Shown: positions 22,831 to 33,702, counted from the stretch's first letter. The stretch: 64,000 bases of DNA from Sphingobium naphthae (GCF_020782235.1 NZ_JAJGNO010000001.1:186001-250000), one strand, 5' to 3'. Notes: generated from the sequence alone by a model not told the origin. Numbers and translations are program-made.

Positions 22831-24270
22831 ATGAGCGAGCGCGGCGATATGGCCGAACCCCTGGTGCATGGGGATGATTTCGAAGAGCCGATGATCGAGG
22901 CGGCGGAAGCCAGCCATGACGAGGACGACCGGCTGAAGCCCGAATATCTGACGGCCGTGCTCGACGCGGTCGAGGATGGCGACGATGAAAAGGCGCGCGA
23001 ACTGGTGTCGCCGCTGCATCCCGCCGACATTGCGGACCTGCTGGAACTGGCGCCGTCGGACCGGCGCGCCGACGTCGCCGCGGCGCTGGGCGACCTGGTC
23101 GGCGCGGAGGTTCTGTCCGAACTCAACGATTATGTCCGCGACGACCTGATCGGGGCATTGGCGCCCGAGCAGGTCGCCGAGTTCGCGTCCGAACTGGATA
23201 CGGACGACGCGGTCGCCATCATCGAGGATCTGGAGGAAGCCGACCAGCAGGCGGTGCTGGAGGCGATGGAGCCGGAGGATCGCGCGGCGATCGAGAGCGC
23301 GCTGGCGCACCCCGAGGAGTCCGCCGGCCGTCTGATGCAGCGCGACCTGGTCGCGGTGCCCGAACATATGACCGTGGGCCAGGTGATCGACTATCTGCGC
23401 GACAGCGGCGACCTGACGCGCGACTTCTGGGAAATCTTCGTCGTCGATGCCGCGCATCGGCCGATCGGCACCTGCCAGCTCAGCTGGATCCTGACCTGCC
23501 CCCGCGGCATCGCCATGAGCGACCTGATGAAGCGCGAGCAGACGCTGATCCCGGTCGACATGGACCAGGAGGAAGTGGCGCTGCGCTTTCAGAAATATGC
23601 GCTGATTTCCGCCGCGGTGGTGGACGCGGCCGGCCGGCTGGTCGGCATGATCACGGTGGACGATGTCGTCCACATCATCAGCCAGGAAGCGGGCGAGGAC
23701 ATATTGCGCCTGTCGGGCGCGGGCGAAGGCGACATCAACGAGCCGGTGCTGGACAGCTATCGCGCGCGCGTGCGCTGGCTGCTGACCAATTTGCTGACGG
23801 CGCTGGTCGCCTCCACCATCATCGGCATTTTCGAGGATACGATCGAGCGGATGGTCGCGCTGGCGACGCTGATGCCGATCGTCGCGGGCGTGGGCGGCAA
23901 TGCCGGCAGCCAGACCATGGCGGTGACGGTGCGCGCGCTTGCGACCAACCAGATCACCGGCTCCAACGCACGGCGCACCATCTTGCGCGAAATACGGGTG
24001 GCGGTGCTGAACGGTGCGACGGTCGCCATCGTGCTGGGGATCGGCGTATCGCTGGTGTTCCAGAATATGGCGCTGGGCGGGGTGATCGCCGCGGCGATGA
24101 TAACCAATATCGTGACTGCAGGCCTCGCCGGGGCGGCGGTGCCGCTCGCCTTCGACCGGATGAACCTGGACCCGGCGGTGGCTTCGTCCATCTTCGTGAC
24201 GATGATCACTGATTCGATGGGTTTCTTCGCTTTCCTGGGGCTGGCGACGGCGGCGGGATTGACCGGCTGA
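22831..24270 (+). CDS. mgtE: Magnesium transporter MgtE
   Basis: Mg2+ channel/transporter of 479 residues. The cytosolic part has the MgtE N domain of acidic helical repeats (LVSPLHPADIADLLELAPSD from about residue 52) and two CBS domains (about 170-290) that sense Mg2+. The membrane part, from about residue 320, has five helices, with the pore motif PIVAGVGGNAGSQT (about 350-363) and a C-terminal ITDSMGFFAFLGLAT. The ATG at 22831 is preferred; the frame opens 22 codons earlier without a clear site. No Mg2+ riboswitch-like structure was recognised in the 145 bases upstream. Confidence 0.94.
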   Translation: MSERGDMAEPLVHGDDFEEPMIEAAEASHDEDDRLKPEYLTAVLDAVEDGDDEKARELVSPLHPADIADLLELAPSDRRADVAAALGDLVGAEVLSELNDYVRDDLIGALAPEQVAEFASELDTDDAVAIIEDLEEADQQAVLEAMEPEDRAAIESALAHPEESAGRLMQRDLVAVPEHMTVGQVIDYLRDSGDLTRDFWEIFVVDAAHRPIGTCQLSWILTCPRGIAMSDLMKREQTLIPVDMDQEEVALRFQKYALISAAVVDAAGRLVGMITVDDVVHIISQEAGEDILRLSGAGEGDINEPVLDSYRARVRWLLTNLLTALVASTIIGIFEDTIERMVALATLMPIVAGVGGNAGSQTMAVTVRALATNQITGSNARRTILREIRVAVLNGATVAIVLGIGVSLVFQNMALGGVIAAAMITNIVTAGLAGAAVPLAFDRMNLDPAVASSIFVTMITDSMGFFAFLGLATAAGLTG

Positions 24271-24294
24271 GCCGAGCGCCCATCTAAGACGCCC

Positions 24295-24693
24295 ATGCCG
24301 CTCAACATGACCAAGATCGCCTTCCAGAGCGAAGGCCCCGCATCCTTGCGCGCCTGGCTGGAAAGCCACGCCGACGAAGCGCGGATCACCACCCGTTACC
24401 TGCCCAAGCGCGTCGAGGAGATGGCGGGCGGATCGCTCTACTGGATCCACGCGCACACGCTGGTGGGCCGCAGCCCGCTGCTGGGTTTCGAGGAGACGGG
24501 CCATGGGCGCTACTGGGTGCGGCTGGCGCCGATGCTCATTCCCGTGCGCGCCAGCCCCAAGCGGGCGCATCAGGGGTGGCGCTATCTGGAGGACAAGGAT
24601 GCGCCGCCGGACCTGGGCAGCGGCGAGGCGGACGACCTGGACGCGATGCCGCCTGCGTTGCTGGGTGAACTGACGCGGCTGGGGCTGGTGTAG
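24295..24693 (+). CDS. DUF1489 family protein
   Basis: A 132-residue soluble protein of the alphaproteobacterial DUF1489 family. The signatures are an N-terminal KIAFQSEGPASLRAWLESH and the central TTRYLPKRVEEMAGGSLYWI (residues about 34-53), followed by GRYWVRLAP. Function is unknown. It lies 24 bases after mgtE on the same strand and is probably cotranscribed. Confidence 0.8.
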   Translation: MPLNMTKIAFQSEGPASLRAWLESHADEARITTRYLPKRVEEMAGGSLYWIHAHTLVGRSPLLGFEETGHGRYWVRLAPMLIPVRASPKRAHQGWRYLEDKDAPPDLGSGEADDLDAMPPALLGELTRLGLV

Positions 24694-24855
24694 GCTGGCG
24701 CCGCGGCCCCTCATGCGGCGGCTGCCCCTTGCAGGAAGCGGACGGCCCGAACGAACGCGGGTAGAGAGATCTTTGGTCGCAAACGCGCCGACGGGCGTGG
24801 CGAACGACCCGGCGAGCCAGGGTCGAAACCCGCTAAATATCGGAAAAGAGAGAAA

Positions 24856-24930
<75 letters not shown>

Positions 24931-25046
24931 ACTCTATTTCATCTCCGTGGCGCCATCTGCGCTTCGGAGGCCGGGCCTATGGCCGCCCGCGCCGCCCATG
25001 TCAAGGCGGGTTGCGGCGGATCATGCATTTTGCTTATGCGCGTCCC

Positions 25047-25187
25047 ATGGCTGACACGCAGGACGAGAAGAAGGCACGGCTGGCGCAGGCGCTGCGCGAC
25101 AATCTGCGCCGGCGAAAGGCGCAAAGCCGCGAGGCGGTGCGGGAGGAAGCGGCGCCGCCGCCCCCGCCCGACACGCCCGAGACTTGA
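25047..25187 (+). CDS. Small charged protein, 46 residues
   Basis: A 46-residue frame beginning MADTQDEKKARLAQALRDNL, then RRRKAQSREAVREE and a Pro-rich end (PPPPPDTPET). It looks like one long amphipathic, highly charged helix and resembles small conserved sphingomonad proteins of unknown function. Codon bias fits the neighbours. The ATG at 25047 gives the charged start; an ATG at 25023 would add MHFAYARP. The stop lies three bases from the aminopeptidase stop on the other strand. Confidence 0.65.
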   Translation: MADTQDEKKARLAQALRDNLRRRKAQSREAVREEAAPPPPPDTPET

Positions 25188-25190
25188 GGA

Positions 25191-26972
25191 TCAGAGCGGC
25201 GCGCAGGCGGCCTTGAGCCAGGCACGCGCATCGCCATCCAGCTGCGGCCCGACCAGGTCGAACACGGCGGCATGATAGGCGTCGACCCAGGCGCGCTCCT
25301 CGCGGCTGAGCAGGTCGACGGCGACAAGCGCGCGGTCGATCGGCGCGAAGGTCAGCGTTTCGAACCCCAGCATCGCCTTTTCCGCGCCGGGAATGGCGCG
25401 CTCCTCGACCAGCACCAGATTTTCGATGCGGATCCCATATTCGCCGGTCTTGTAATAGCCCGGCTCGTTGGAAAGGATCATGCCCGCCACCAGCGGCTCG
25501 TCGCCGCCGCCGAAGGTGGCGATGCGCTGCGGCCCTTCATGCACCGACAGGAAGCTGCCGACGCCATGGCCGGTGCCATGGGCGTAATCCAGCCCTTCGG
25601 CCCACAGATATTGCCGCGCGAGCGCGTCCAGCTGGCCGCCGCGCGTCCCCTTGGGGAAGACGGCGCGGGCGAGCGCGACATGGCCCTTGAGCACGAGGGT
25701 GAAGCGGTGCTTCATCTCCTGCGTAGGCTCTCCCACCGCGATGGTGCGCGTGACGTCGGTGGTGCCGTCGCGATATTGCCCGCCCGAATCGACGAGATAG
25801 AGCGTGCCGGTCTCGATCGGGCGGTTGGTCTTTTCCTCGACGCGGTAATGGACGACCGCGCCATTGGGACCAGCGCCGCTGATCGTGTCGAAGGACAGAT
25901 CCTCCAGCACGCCTGTTTCCTTGCGGAAGGCCTCCAGCCGATCGGCGGCGGACATTTCGGTGAGGGCGCCCTTGGGCGCTTCGACCGAGAGCCAGTGCAG
26001 GAAGCGGCTGAGCGCCGCGCCGTCGCGCGCCTGCGCAGCCTTGTGCCCGGCAATCTCGGCCTCATTCTTGATCGCCTTTGGCAGCACCGCCGGATCGCGC
26101 AGCGGCAGCACGGTGGCCCCGCCCTGCTCCAGCGCCTCGAATATGGCGGCAACGGCGCGTTCGGGATCGGCGACGACGCTCTTGCCCTTGAGGTCGGCCA
26201 GGGCGTCGGCGAAAGCGGCGCGGTCATGGACGCGCACGGCATTGCCCAGATGCTGGGCCACGGCGTCGTCCATCTTTTCCGGCGCGACATACAGGTCGGC
26301 GGTCGCGTCGGCATGGACGATGGCATAGGCGAGCGCGACCGGCGTGCGATCCACATCCTTGCCGCGGATGTTGAAGGTCCAGGCGATCGAGTCGAGCGCG
26401 GACAGGATGGCGGCGTCCGCCTTCTTCGCGGTCAGCCAGTCGGCCATGGCGGCGCGCTTTTCCGCGGCGCTGCGGCCAGCGAAGCGATCGTCATGCACGA
26501 CCAGGCGCGCGTCGCTGGGCGCCGGGCGGTCGGGCCAGACGGCATCGACGGGATTGGTGTCGACGGCGACCAGTTCCGCACCCTTTTCCGCCAGCGCGGC
26601 GGTCGCCTGGCGCACCCAGGCGCGGGTGTGGAGCCAGGGATCATAGCCGATGCGCGCGCCCTGCCCCGCATGATCCTTGAGCCAGGCGGCGATCGAGGTC
26701 TGCGGCACGCTTTCATATTGCCAATGGGTTCCGTCCACCTGCTCGCGCACCTGCAGCGTATAGCGGCCATCGACGAAGATCGCCGCTTCCTGCGGCAACA
26801 CCACGGCGCTGCCGGCCGAGCCCTGGAAGCCGGTGAGCCAGGCGAGCCGCTGCGCATAGGCGCCGACATATTCGCTCATATGCTCGTCGGTCAGCGGCAC
26901 CACGAAACCGTCGAGCTTCTGGCGCACCAGCTGCGCGCGCAGGGCCTTCAGGCGATCTTCATAACTGGACAT
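25191..26972 (-). CDS. Xaa-Pro aminopeptidase (aminopeptidase P family)
   Basis: Cytosolic metallopeptidase of 593 residues, pita-bread fold, that removes an N-terminal residue before proline. It has two N-terminal creatinase-like domains (about residues 1-300) and a catalytic domain. Two-metal ligands are visible: the two Asp in VDSGGQYRDGTTDVTRT, His in GTGHGVGSFLSVHEGP, Glu in SNEPGYY, and Glu in IRIENLVLVEE. The start at 26972 is chosen because AAGGAAG lies five bases upstream; two more codons (GTG TTG) are in frame before it. Size matches the long APP1-like form. Confidence 0.93.
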   Translation of the reverse strand: MSSYEDRLKALRAQLVRQKLDGFVVPLTDEHMSEYVGAYAQRLAWLTGFQGSAGSAVVLPQEAAIFVDGRYTLQVREQVDGTHWQYESVPQTSIAAWLKDHAGQGARIGYDPWLHTRAWVRQATAALAEKGAELVAVDTNPVDAVWPDRPAPSDARLVVHDDRFAGRSAAEKRAAMADWLTAKKADAAILSALDSIAWTFNIRGKDVDRTPVALAYAIVHADATADLYVAPEKMDDAVAQHLGNAVRVHDRAAFADALADLKGKSVVADPERAVAAIFEALEQGGATVLPLRDPAVLPKAIKNEAEIAGHKAAQARDGAALSRFLHWLSVEAPKGALTEMSAADRLEAFRKETGVLEDLSFDTISGAGPNGAVVHYRVEEKTNRPIETGTLYLVDSGGQYRDGTTDVTRTIAVGEPTQEMKHRFTLVLKGHVALARAVFPKGTRGGQLDALARQYLWAEGLDYAHGTGHGVGSFLSVHEGPQRIATFGGGDEPLVAGMILSNEPGYYKTGEYGIRIENLVLVEERAIPGAEKAMLGFETLTFAPIDRALVAVDLLSREERAWVDAYHAAVFDLVGPQLDGDARAWLKAACAPL

Positions 26973-27082
26973 CAACACTTCCTTGGATCATTCCGGCCCC
27001 TTGCGCCGGCGGCAATGCCGACAACATAGAGGGGCACGCGCGCTTATTCCAGCGCAGCCCCCGTCTGGACCATGGATAGTTA

Positions 27083-29167
27083 ATGACTGATCAAAGCCCG
27101 CCTGCCCCCTGCCCGCCCGTCGCCGAACGCCGCCTCCATCAATTTTCCCACCATGGCATCCAGGTGGAGGATCCCTATGCCTGGCTGCGCGATCCGGGTT
27201 ATCCGGAGGTGAAGGACAAGGATGTCCTGGCCTATCTGGAGGCGGAAAATGGCTGGTTCGAAGGCGCGATGGCGCCGCACAAGCCGCTGATCGACCGGCT
27301 GTTCCAGGAAATGAAGGGGCGCATCAAGGAAGATGACGCGTCGGTGCCGCAGAAGGATGGCGACTATGTCTATTGGCGCGCCTTCGAGACCGGCGCGCAA
27401 TATCGCAAATGGTATCGCCGCCCCGTGGCCGCGCCGGCGGACGGGTCGGCCGACCAGCTGATCCTGGACGAACCGGCGCTGGCGCAGGGGCATGACTATT
27501 TTCGCCTGGGCGCGCTGTCGGTGAGCCCGGATGGCCGCTACCTTGCCTATGCGATCGACACCAACGGGTCGGAACGCTTCGAAGCGCGGATCAAGGATCT
27601 GTCCAGCGGCGAGAACCTGCCCGAAGTCATTCCCGGCACCCTGTCGTCGCTGGTGTGGACATCGGACAGCAAGGGGCTGCTCTACGGCCTGGCCAATGAA
27701 AGCTGGCGGACGGACAATGCGCGGCTGCACTGGCTGGGCCAGGATGTCGCCAGCGACGTCGAGCTGTTCCATGAGGCGGACGAGGGCTTCCGCGTCTCGA
27801 TCGGCCTCACCTCTTCAGAGAAATATATCGTCATCGCGACGGGCGACCATGTCACCAGCGAAGCCTGGCTGGTGCCCGCCGATGATCCCACCGCAGAGCC
27901 GCTGCTGGTATCGGCAAGGTTGCCGGGCCGCGAATATGATGTCGATGAGCATGACGGCACGCTCTACATCCGCACCAACGACACGCACCCCAATTTCCGG
28001 CTGGTGAAGGCGCGACTGGACGCGCCGGGCGCGTGGGAGGAAGTGATCGGGCCGGACGCGCATTTCTATCTGACCGACTTCACGCTGTTCAAGCATTTCT
28101 ACGTCACCGAAGGGCGGCAGGACGGGCTCGACCAGATCGAGCTGCGCGATTATGCGACGCATCAGGCCAAGCGCATCCCCTTCCCAGAGGCGAGCTATTC
28201 GGCGAGCCTGGACGACAATCCCGAATATGACGTGACGAAGCTGCGCATCGGCTATGAATCGATGGTCACGCCCGACACCATCTATGATTATCATCTGGAT
28301 ACGGGCGCGCTGGAGGTGCTCAAGGTCCAGGAGATCCCGTCGGGCTATGACGCCGACCGCTATGCGACCGAGCGGCTGATGATCCCGGCGCGCGACGGCA
28401 CCGAGATTCCGGTGTCGATCGTCTATCCCGCCGGTTTCCCCAAGGACGGCAGCGCGCCGCTGCATCTCTACGGCTATGGTGCCTATGGGCTGGCGATGGA
28501 GCCGGGCTTTTCGACCAGCCGCCTGTCGCTGCTCGACCGCGGCTTCGCCTTCGCCATCGCGCATATTCGCGGCGGCGACGATCTGGGCCAGCAATGGTAT
28601 CTGGACGGCAAGCTCGACAAGCGGAGCAATACGTTCACCGACTTCGTCGATGTCGCCAGGGGGCTCATCGACCGCGGCTATGCGGCAGGGGGGCGGATCA
28701 GCATTTCGGGCGGATCGGCAGGCGGCGAGCTGATGGGCGCGGTGATCAATTCCGATCCCGACCTGTGGGGCGCGGTCGTCGCCCATGTGCCCTTCGTCGA
28801 CGTGCTCAACACCATGCTGGACGCCAGCCTGCCGCTGACGCCGGGCGAATGGCCCGAATGGGGCAATCCGATCGAGGACGAGGCGGCGTTCCGCACGATC
28901 CAGTCCTACGATCCCTATGGCAATGTGAAGGCCCAGGCCTATCCGCCGCTGCTGGTGACGGCGGGCCTCAACGATCCGCGCGTCACCTATTGGGAACCGG
29001 CGAAATGGGTGGCGCGGTTGCGCGCGACCAAGACGGACGACAATATCCTGCTGCTCAAGACCAATATGGGCGCGGGCCATGGCGGCAAGTCCGGACGGTT
29101 CGAGAGCCTGCACGAAACGGCGGAGGAATTCGCCTTCATCCTGTGGCAGCTAGGGATCGAGGGCTGA
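27083..29167 (+). CDS. ptrB: Oligopeptidase B (S9 family)
   Basis: Serine oligopeptidase of 694 residues that cuts small peptides after Arg or Lys. The N-terminal beta-propeller (about 75-420) gates a C-terminal alpha/beta hydrolase. The catalytic triad is Ser in ISGGSAGGELMGAV (about residue 544), Asp in TAGLNDPRVTYWEPAKW (about 629) and His in GAGHGGKSGRFES (about 667). Opening motif EDPYAWLRDP is typical. No signal peptide. The stop overlaps the thioesterase start by one base. Confidence 0.94.
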   Translation: MTDQSPPAPCPPVAERRLHQFSHHGIQVEDPYAWLRDPGYPEVKDKDVLAYLEAENGWFEGAMAPHKPLIDRLFQEMKGRIKEDDASVPQKDGDYVYWRAFETGAQYRKWYRRPVAAPADGSADQLILDEPALAQGHDYFRLGALSVSPDGRYLAYAIDTNGSERFEARIKDLSSGENLPEVIPGTLSSLVWTSDSKGLLYGLANESWRTDNARLHWLGQDVASDVELFHEADEGFRVSIGLTSSEKYIVIATGDHVTSEAWLVPADDPTAEPLLVSARLPGREYDVDEHDGTLYIRTNDTHPNFRLVKARLDAPGAWEEVIGPDAHFYLTDFTLFKHFYVTEGRQDGLDQIELRDYATHQAKRIPFPEASYSASLDDNPEYDVTKLRIGYESMVTPDTIYDYHLDTGALEVLKVQEIPSGYDADRYATERLMIPARDGTEIPVSIVYPAGFPKDGSAPLHLYGYGAYGLAMEPGFSTSRLSLLDRGFAFAIAHIRGGDDLGQQWYLDGKLDKRSNTFTDFVDVARGLIDRGYAAGGRISISGGSAGGELMGAVINSDPDLWGAVVAHVPFVDVLNTMLDASLPLTPGEWPEWGNPIEDEAAFRTIQSYDPYGNVKAQAYPPLLVTAGLNDPRVTYWEPAKWVARLRATKTDDNILLLKTNMGAGHGGKSGRFESLHETAEEFAFILWQLGIEG

Positions 29168-29559
29168 TGGCGTCGAGCTTCACCACGCAGATCACCGCCC
29201 GGCCCGAGCATATCGACGTGCTGGGGCATGTGAACAATGCCGTCTGGGTCCAGTGGATGGAGCAGGTGTCGGTCGACCATTGGATGCACGACGCCGATCC
29301 GGCGCATGTCGAGGCCTATATCTGGGTCGTGACGCGGCACGAGATCGACTATCGCGGCAATGTGACCGAGGGCGAGACGGTGACGGCGCGCACCTGGATC
29401 CCCGAAGGACCGCGCGGCGCGCGCTTCGACCGGATGATCGAGTTTACCGGACCGGACGGCAAGGTGAAGGTGGCGGCCAAGTCCACATGGGCGATCATCG
29501 ACAAGGCGTCGGGCCGCATCCTGCGCGTGCCGGCGGAGGTGGCGGCGAACTTCGTGTGA
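29167..29559 (+). CDS. Acyl-CoA thioesterase (4HBT hotdog fold)
   Basis: A 130-residue single hotdog domain. The family signature is HIDVLGHVNNAVWVQWMEQV (about residues 15-34), with the catalytic Asp, then TARTWIPEGPRGARFDRMIE and a KSTWAIIDKASGR C-terminal strand. It likely hydrolyses acyl-CoA; the acyl chain is unknown. The ATG shares its first base with the ptrB stop (TGATG), so translation is coupled, though no functional tie between the two is evident. Confidence 0.88.
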   Translation: MASSFTTQITARPEHIDVLGHVNNAVWVQWMEQVSVDHWMHDADPAHVEAYIWVVTRHEIDYRGNVTEGETVTARTWIPEGPRGARFDRMIEFTGPDGKVKVAAKSTWAIIDKASGRILRVPAEVAANFV

Positions 29560-29583
29560 ACGCCGCCACCTGCGGAAGACAGT

Positions 29584-31788
29584 TCAGGCCGCCTGCGCCT
29601 TGAGCAGCTTGTCGAGCGTCAGCGGATAATCGCGCAGGCGGATGCCGGTCGCGTTGTAGATCGCGTTGGCCACCGCCGCGCCGGCGCCGCAAATGCCCAG
29701 TTCGCCCACGCCCTTGGCCTTCATCGGCGAGCTTTTGTCGTCCAGTTCCTCGATGAACAGCACATCCTGATCGGGAATGTCGGCATGCACCGGCACCTGA
29801 TATTCGGCCATGTCGTGGTTGACGAAGAAGCCGAAGCGCGTGTCGACGTCCAGCGCCTCCATCAACGCCGCGCCCACGCCCATGGTCATTGCGCCGATCA
29901 CCTGGCTGCGCGCCGATTTGGGATTGAGGATGCGCCCGGCGGCAAAGGCGCCGCCCATGCGGCGCACGCGCACTTCGGCCGTGTCCATGTCCACGCCCAC
30001 TTCGCAGAAATGCGCGCCGAAGGTCGCTTGGGCATAGCGCTTGTCGAGGTCGCCATATTCCATGCTGTCCTCCGCCCACAGGCCCTGCCCGCCGGCGAGC
30101 GCCGCCAGCGGCTGCGACTGATTGCCCAGCCGCACCAGCCCGTCGTCGAACTGCGCCTGATCCGCGGGATAGCCCGCCTTTTCAGCCAGCTTCGCGCGCA
30201 ACGCCATGGCCGCGGCATAGACGCCGGCGGTCGAGCTGTTCGCGCCCCACTGGCCGCCCGATCCCGACGAGACCGGAAAGCGACTGTCGCCCAGCCGCAC
30301 CGTCACCTGGTCCAGATCGACGCCCAGCATTTCGGCCGCGGTCTGCGCGATGATGGTGTAGCTGCCGGTGCCGATGTCGGTCATGTCGGTTTCGACGATG
30401 ACCCTGCCCTGCCCATCCACACCGATGCGCGCCCCCGATTTTTCGGTGAGATTGTTGCGGAAGGCCGACGCCATGCCCATGCCGACCAGCCATCGGCCAT
30501 CGCGCACCTGGCCGGGCCGGGGGTTGCGCTTGCTCCAGCCGAAGCGATCCGCGCCCGCGCGCAGGCATTCCACCAGCTTGCGGCTGGAGAAAGGCCGCTG
30601 CGGCCCGGCCTCCGGATCATATTGGACATCGTTGCGGATGCGCAGCTCGACCGGATCGACGCCGCAGGCTTCGGCCAGTTCGTCCATCGCGACTTCCAGC
30701 GCCAGCAGGCCGACCGCCTCGCCCGGCGCGCGCATGGCATTGCCTTCGGGCAGGTTCAGCGTCACCAGCCGGTGCGCGGTCAGGCGATTGTCGCCGCGAT
30801 ATAGCAGCCGCGTCTGCTGCGCCGCGGTTTCGGGACCGCCGCCGGGCAGGTCGCCCGACCAGACTTCATGCGCGATCGCATCGATCACGCCATCCTTGTC
30901 CGCGCCGATGCGGATGCGCTGAATGGTCGCAGGCCGATGCGTCGTGTTGTTGGGGATTTGCGGACGCGCAATGGCGACCTTGACCGGCCGCCCCACCTGG
31001 CGCGCGCCCAGCGCCGCCAGCAGCGCGTCGGCGCGCAGGAACAGCTTCGACCCGAAGCCGCCGCCGATATAGGGAGAGACGAGCCGGACATTCTCCTTGG
31101 GGATGCCCAGCGTCTTGGCCATGTCGCCCACGCCCCAGGCGATCATCTGGTTGGATGTCCACAGCGTCAGCTTGTCGCCATTCCAGGCGGCGATGCTGGC
31201 GTGCGGCTCCATCATCGCATGGCTCTGGTCCGGCGTCGTATAGGTCTGCTCGAGCTTGACCGCCGCGCTGGCGAAGGCGCCGTCGAAATCGCCCGCCTTG
31301 GTGTCGGCCGGGCCGCCAAAGCCCTGCGGCGGGATCACACCGTTCAGCCGTTCGGCGGCAAGGTCGAACTTGCCGTCCTCGGGCGCATAGTCGATCCGCA
31401 CCAGCGCGGCGGCGGCGCGCGCATTTTCGAACGTATCGGCGACGACCAGCGCCAGCGCCTGCTCATAATGTTCGATCTGCGGACCGCCCAGCAGATGCGC
31501 GGTGTTCATGCTGCCCTTGGTCAGCTTGCCCGCATTGGCGTGCGTGACGATGCCCAGCACGCCCGGCGACGCTTCGGCCGCGCGCAGGTCCATCGCGGCG
31601 ATCCGCCCCTTGGCGATGGCGGAGCCCACGATCCAGCCATAAGCAGCGTTGGGCGCGGCGTCGTGGCGCTCATAGGCATAAGGAGCGGTGCCCGTCACCT
31701 TGGCCGCGCCGTCGATGCGGTCGTGCGGGATGCCGATCACCCGCCCCTGGTCGATCGGATTCTGTCCTGCGGGGGTGTCGAACTTCAT
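29584..31788 (-). CDS. paoC: Aldehyde oxidoreductase, molybdenum-binding subunit (PaoC-like)
   Basis: Large subunit of 734 residues of a xanthine-dehydrogenase-family enzyme that oxidises aldehydes to acids. It binds a molybdopterin cytosine dinucleotide cofactor. Family stretches are [20 protein letters not shown] at the N-terminus, [19 protein letters not shown] (about 230-248), and the C-terminal [20 protein letters not shown] with the catalytic Glu. No signal peptide of its own: it would travel with PaoA. Start overlaps the paoB stop by four bases. Confidence 0.9.
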   Translation of the reverse strand: MKFDTPAGQNPIDQGRVIGIPHDRIDGAAKVTGTAPYAYERHDAAPNAAYGWIVGSAIAKGRIAAMDLRAAEASPGVLGIVTHANAGKLTKGSMNTAHLLGGPQIEHYEQALALVVADTFENARAAAALVRIDYAPEDGKFDLAAERLNGVIPPQGFGGPADTKAGDFDGAFASAAVKLEQTYTTPDQSHAMMEPHASIAAWNGDKLTLWTSNQMIAWGVGDMAKTLGIPKENVRLVSPYIGGGFGSKLFLRADALLAALGARQVGRPVKVAIARPQIPNNTTHRPATIQRIRIGADKDGVIDAIAHEVWSGDLPGGGPETAAQQTRLLYRGDNRLTAHRLVTLNLPEGNAMRAPGEAVGLLALEVAMDELAEACGVDPVELRIRNDVQYDPEAGPQRPFSSRKLVECLRAGADRFGWSKRNPRPGQVRDGRWLVGMGMASAFRNNLTEKSGARIGVDGQGRVIVETDMTDIGTGSYTIIAQTAAEMLGVDLDQVTVRLGDSRFPVSSGSGGQWGANSSTAGVYAAAMALRAKLAEKAGYPADQAQFDDGLVRLGNQSQPLAALAGGQGLWAEDSMEYGDLDKRYAQATFGAHFCEVGVDMDTAEVRVRRMGGAFAAGRILNPKSARSQVIGAMTMGVGAALMEALDVDTRFGFFVNHDMAEYQVPVHADIPDQDVLFIEELDDKSSPMKAKGVGELGICGAGAAVANAIYNATGIRLRDYPLTLDKLLKAQAA

Positions 31789-32741
31789 GCCCGTGCCTCC
31801 TGCTGCCGGTAGAGCGACGCCAGGGTCTTTTCGACCAAGGGCCGCTTGAAATCATTGTCGTGCGTCGTGCGCGCGCCGGCCAGCGTCGCCTCGGCCACCG
31901 CCTGCGCGCCTTGGGCGGCGGCGGCGTCGCCCTCCGCCGTGCGCCAGGGCTTGGCGCCGATCCCGCCAAAGGCGAAGCGCGCCGTCCCGTCCTTCCCGAA
32001 GATGGCCGCGACCGACACCAGCGCGAAGGCGTAGGAGGCGCGGTCGCGCACCTTGCGATAGACATGGGTTCCGCCGATGGGCCCGGGCAGCGTGACCGAC
32101 GTGATGATCTCGCCGGCCTTCAGCACCGTTTCCTTGTGCGGCGTGTCGCCGGGCAGCAAGTGAAAGTCGGCGATCGGGATGGCGCGCCGGGCGCCGGTGG
32201 CGTCGACCGTGTCGACCTGCGCGTCGAGCAGGCGCATCGCCACCGCCATGTCGCTGGGATGCTGGGCGATGCAGGCGTCGCTGACGCCCAATATGGCGAG
32301 GCTGCGGCTGACGCCCTTCATCGCGCCGCAGCCGCTGCCGGGCTTGCGCTTGTTGCAGGGCATGCGCGTATCGTAGAAATAGGGGCAGCGCGTGCGTTGC
32401 AGCAGATTGCCCGCCGTCGTCGCCTTGTTGCGCAGCTGGCCCGAAGCGCCCGCCACCAGCGCGCGGCTGAGCACCGCATAGTCGCGGCGGACGGTCGCGT
32501 CGGCCGCCAGATCGGTGTTGCGGACCAGCGCGCCGATGCGCAGTCCCCCCTCCTCCGTCTTTTCGATGCGATCAAGGCCCAGGCGATTGACGTCGACCAG
32601 ATGCGTGGGCGTTTCGATCTGCAATTTCATGAGGTCGAGCAGATTGGTGCCACCGGCGATGAAGCGCGCGCCCTGGACCGACGCCGCCGCCCTGGCTGCG
32701 GCTTCCACGCTGGTGGCGCGCTCGTAGGTGAAGGGCTTCAT
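31785..32741 (-). CDS. paoB: Aldehyde oxidoreductase, FAD subunit (PaoB-like)
   Basis: FAD-binding subunit of 318 residues. The FAD phosphate loop is [19 protein letters not shown] (about residues 25-43), followed by [21 protein letters not shown] cysteine group ([19 protein letters not shown] and the following Cys) matches the extra [4Fe-4S] cluster site known in E. coli PaoB and absent from plain xanthine dehydrogenases. Stop and start overlap paoC and paoA by four bases each, so all three are coupled. The sequence supports this subtype well. Confidence 0.92.
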   Translation of the reverse strand: MKPFTYERATSVEAAARAAASVQGARFIAGGTNLLDLMKLQIETPTHLVDVNRLGLDRIEKTEEGGLRIGALVRNTDLAADATVRRDYAVLSRALVAGASGQLRNKATTAGNLLQRTRCPYFYDTRMPCNKRKPGSGCGAMKGVSRSLAILGVSDACIAQHPSDMAVAMRLLDAQVDTVDATGARRAIPIADFHLLPGDTPHKETVLKAGEIITSVTLPGPIGGTHVYRKVRDRASYAFALVSVAAIFGKDGTARFAFGGIGAKPWRTAEGDAAAAQGAQAVAEATLAGARTTHDNDFKRPLVEKTLASLYRQQEARA

Positions 32742-33376
32742 GCCTCTGCCTCCCCGGCGACGTCGCCGATCGCGGCGACGATGTTGGAATAGGCGGCGCA
32801 GCGGCAGATATTGCCGCTCATGCGTTCGCGCACTTCTGCCGCGCTGAACGTCACCTTGTCCAGATCCTCGGTGACATGGCTGGGGATGCCGGCCTTGATC
32901 TCCTCCAGCACGGACACGGCGGAACAGATCTGCCCCGGCGTGCAATAGCCGCACTGGTAACCATCATGGACGATGAACGCTTTCTGCATCGGGTGCAGCG
33001 CCTCGGGCGTGCCCAGCCCCTCGATCGTCGTCACATCCTCGCCGTCATGCATCACCGCCAGCGTCAGGCAGCTGTTGATGCGCCGGCCTTCGACGATGAC
33101 GGTGCAGGCGCCGCACTGGCCATGGTCGCAGCCCTTCTTGGTGCCGGTGAGCTTGAGATGTTCGCGCAGCGCATCGAGCAGGCTGGTGCGCGGGTCCAGC
33201 TGCAGATGGACCTCGCGGCCGTTCACGGTGAGTTCGACAGGCGTCATCGGGGCTCCTTTGCTGACGGACGCGGTCGTGGCGGCCTGCGCCTGCGCCTGCG
33301 ACGCGAGCGGCGCGGCGGCAAGAAGCGCGCCGCCGCCCTGCATGAGCCCGCGGCGCGTGACATGGTCGGCTGTCAT
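32738..33376 (-). CDS. paoA: Aldehyde oxidoreductase, [2Fe-2S] subunit (PaoA-like)
   Basis: Iron-sulfur subunit of 212 residues. The N-terminus has a twin-arginine signal ([20 protein letters not shown]), which should carry the folded three-subunit enzyme to the periplasm. Two [2Fe-2S] clusters are shown by [15 protein letters not shown] with the following NSC, and by CGYCTPGQI plus GNICRC. It is the first gene of the operon. No molybdenum-cofactor chaperone gene (paoD/xdhC) is next to it in this window. Confidence 0.93.
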   Translation of the reverse strand: MTADHVTRRGLMQGGGALLAAAPLASQAQAQAATTASVSKGAPMTPVELTVNGREVHLQLDPRTSLLDALREHLKLTGTKKGCDHGQCGACTVIVEGRRINSCLTLAVMHDGEDVTTIEGLGTPEALHPMQKAFIVHDGYQCGYCTPGQICSAVSVLEEIKAGIPSHVTEDLDKVTFSAAEVRERMSGNICRCAAYSNIVAAIGDVAGEAEA

Positions 33377-33702
33377 GGCTGGTCCATCCCTTTCAATCTG
33401 CAGGTGATTACGAAGCGCAAGGGCAATTGATCCGCCCGGCGGGAAAGATCGGCGGATGAGGCACAGATTATCGCTTCGGGCGGCCGGGGGGAAGAGCGAG
33501 GATAGCGGGACGATTCGGCGAGCGGATGCCGAGGCGACAGGTGGATGGCACCTGCAACAATCTCTATCCTATTGTTTTTAAGGTGTATTTTGCGTCTGCG
33601 AAAGAGAATTTCATTTTTCTGCAATTCTCCCCTTGCTCCTATCGCAGACCGCTGCTAGTTCGCCGCCACCCGCCGAGAGGAACTCAGCCTCCGGCCGCCA
33701 GA
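33377..33702. promoter_or_regulatory. Intergenic region between paoA and tRNA-Gly
   Basis: About 325 bases. The middle (33555-33625) is clearly AT-richer than the surroundings and is the likely place for the minus-strand pao promoter and the plus-strand tRNA promoter. No gene with good codon use is seen, and no operator can be named. Confidence 0.5.
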
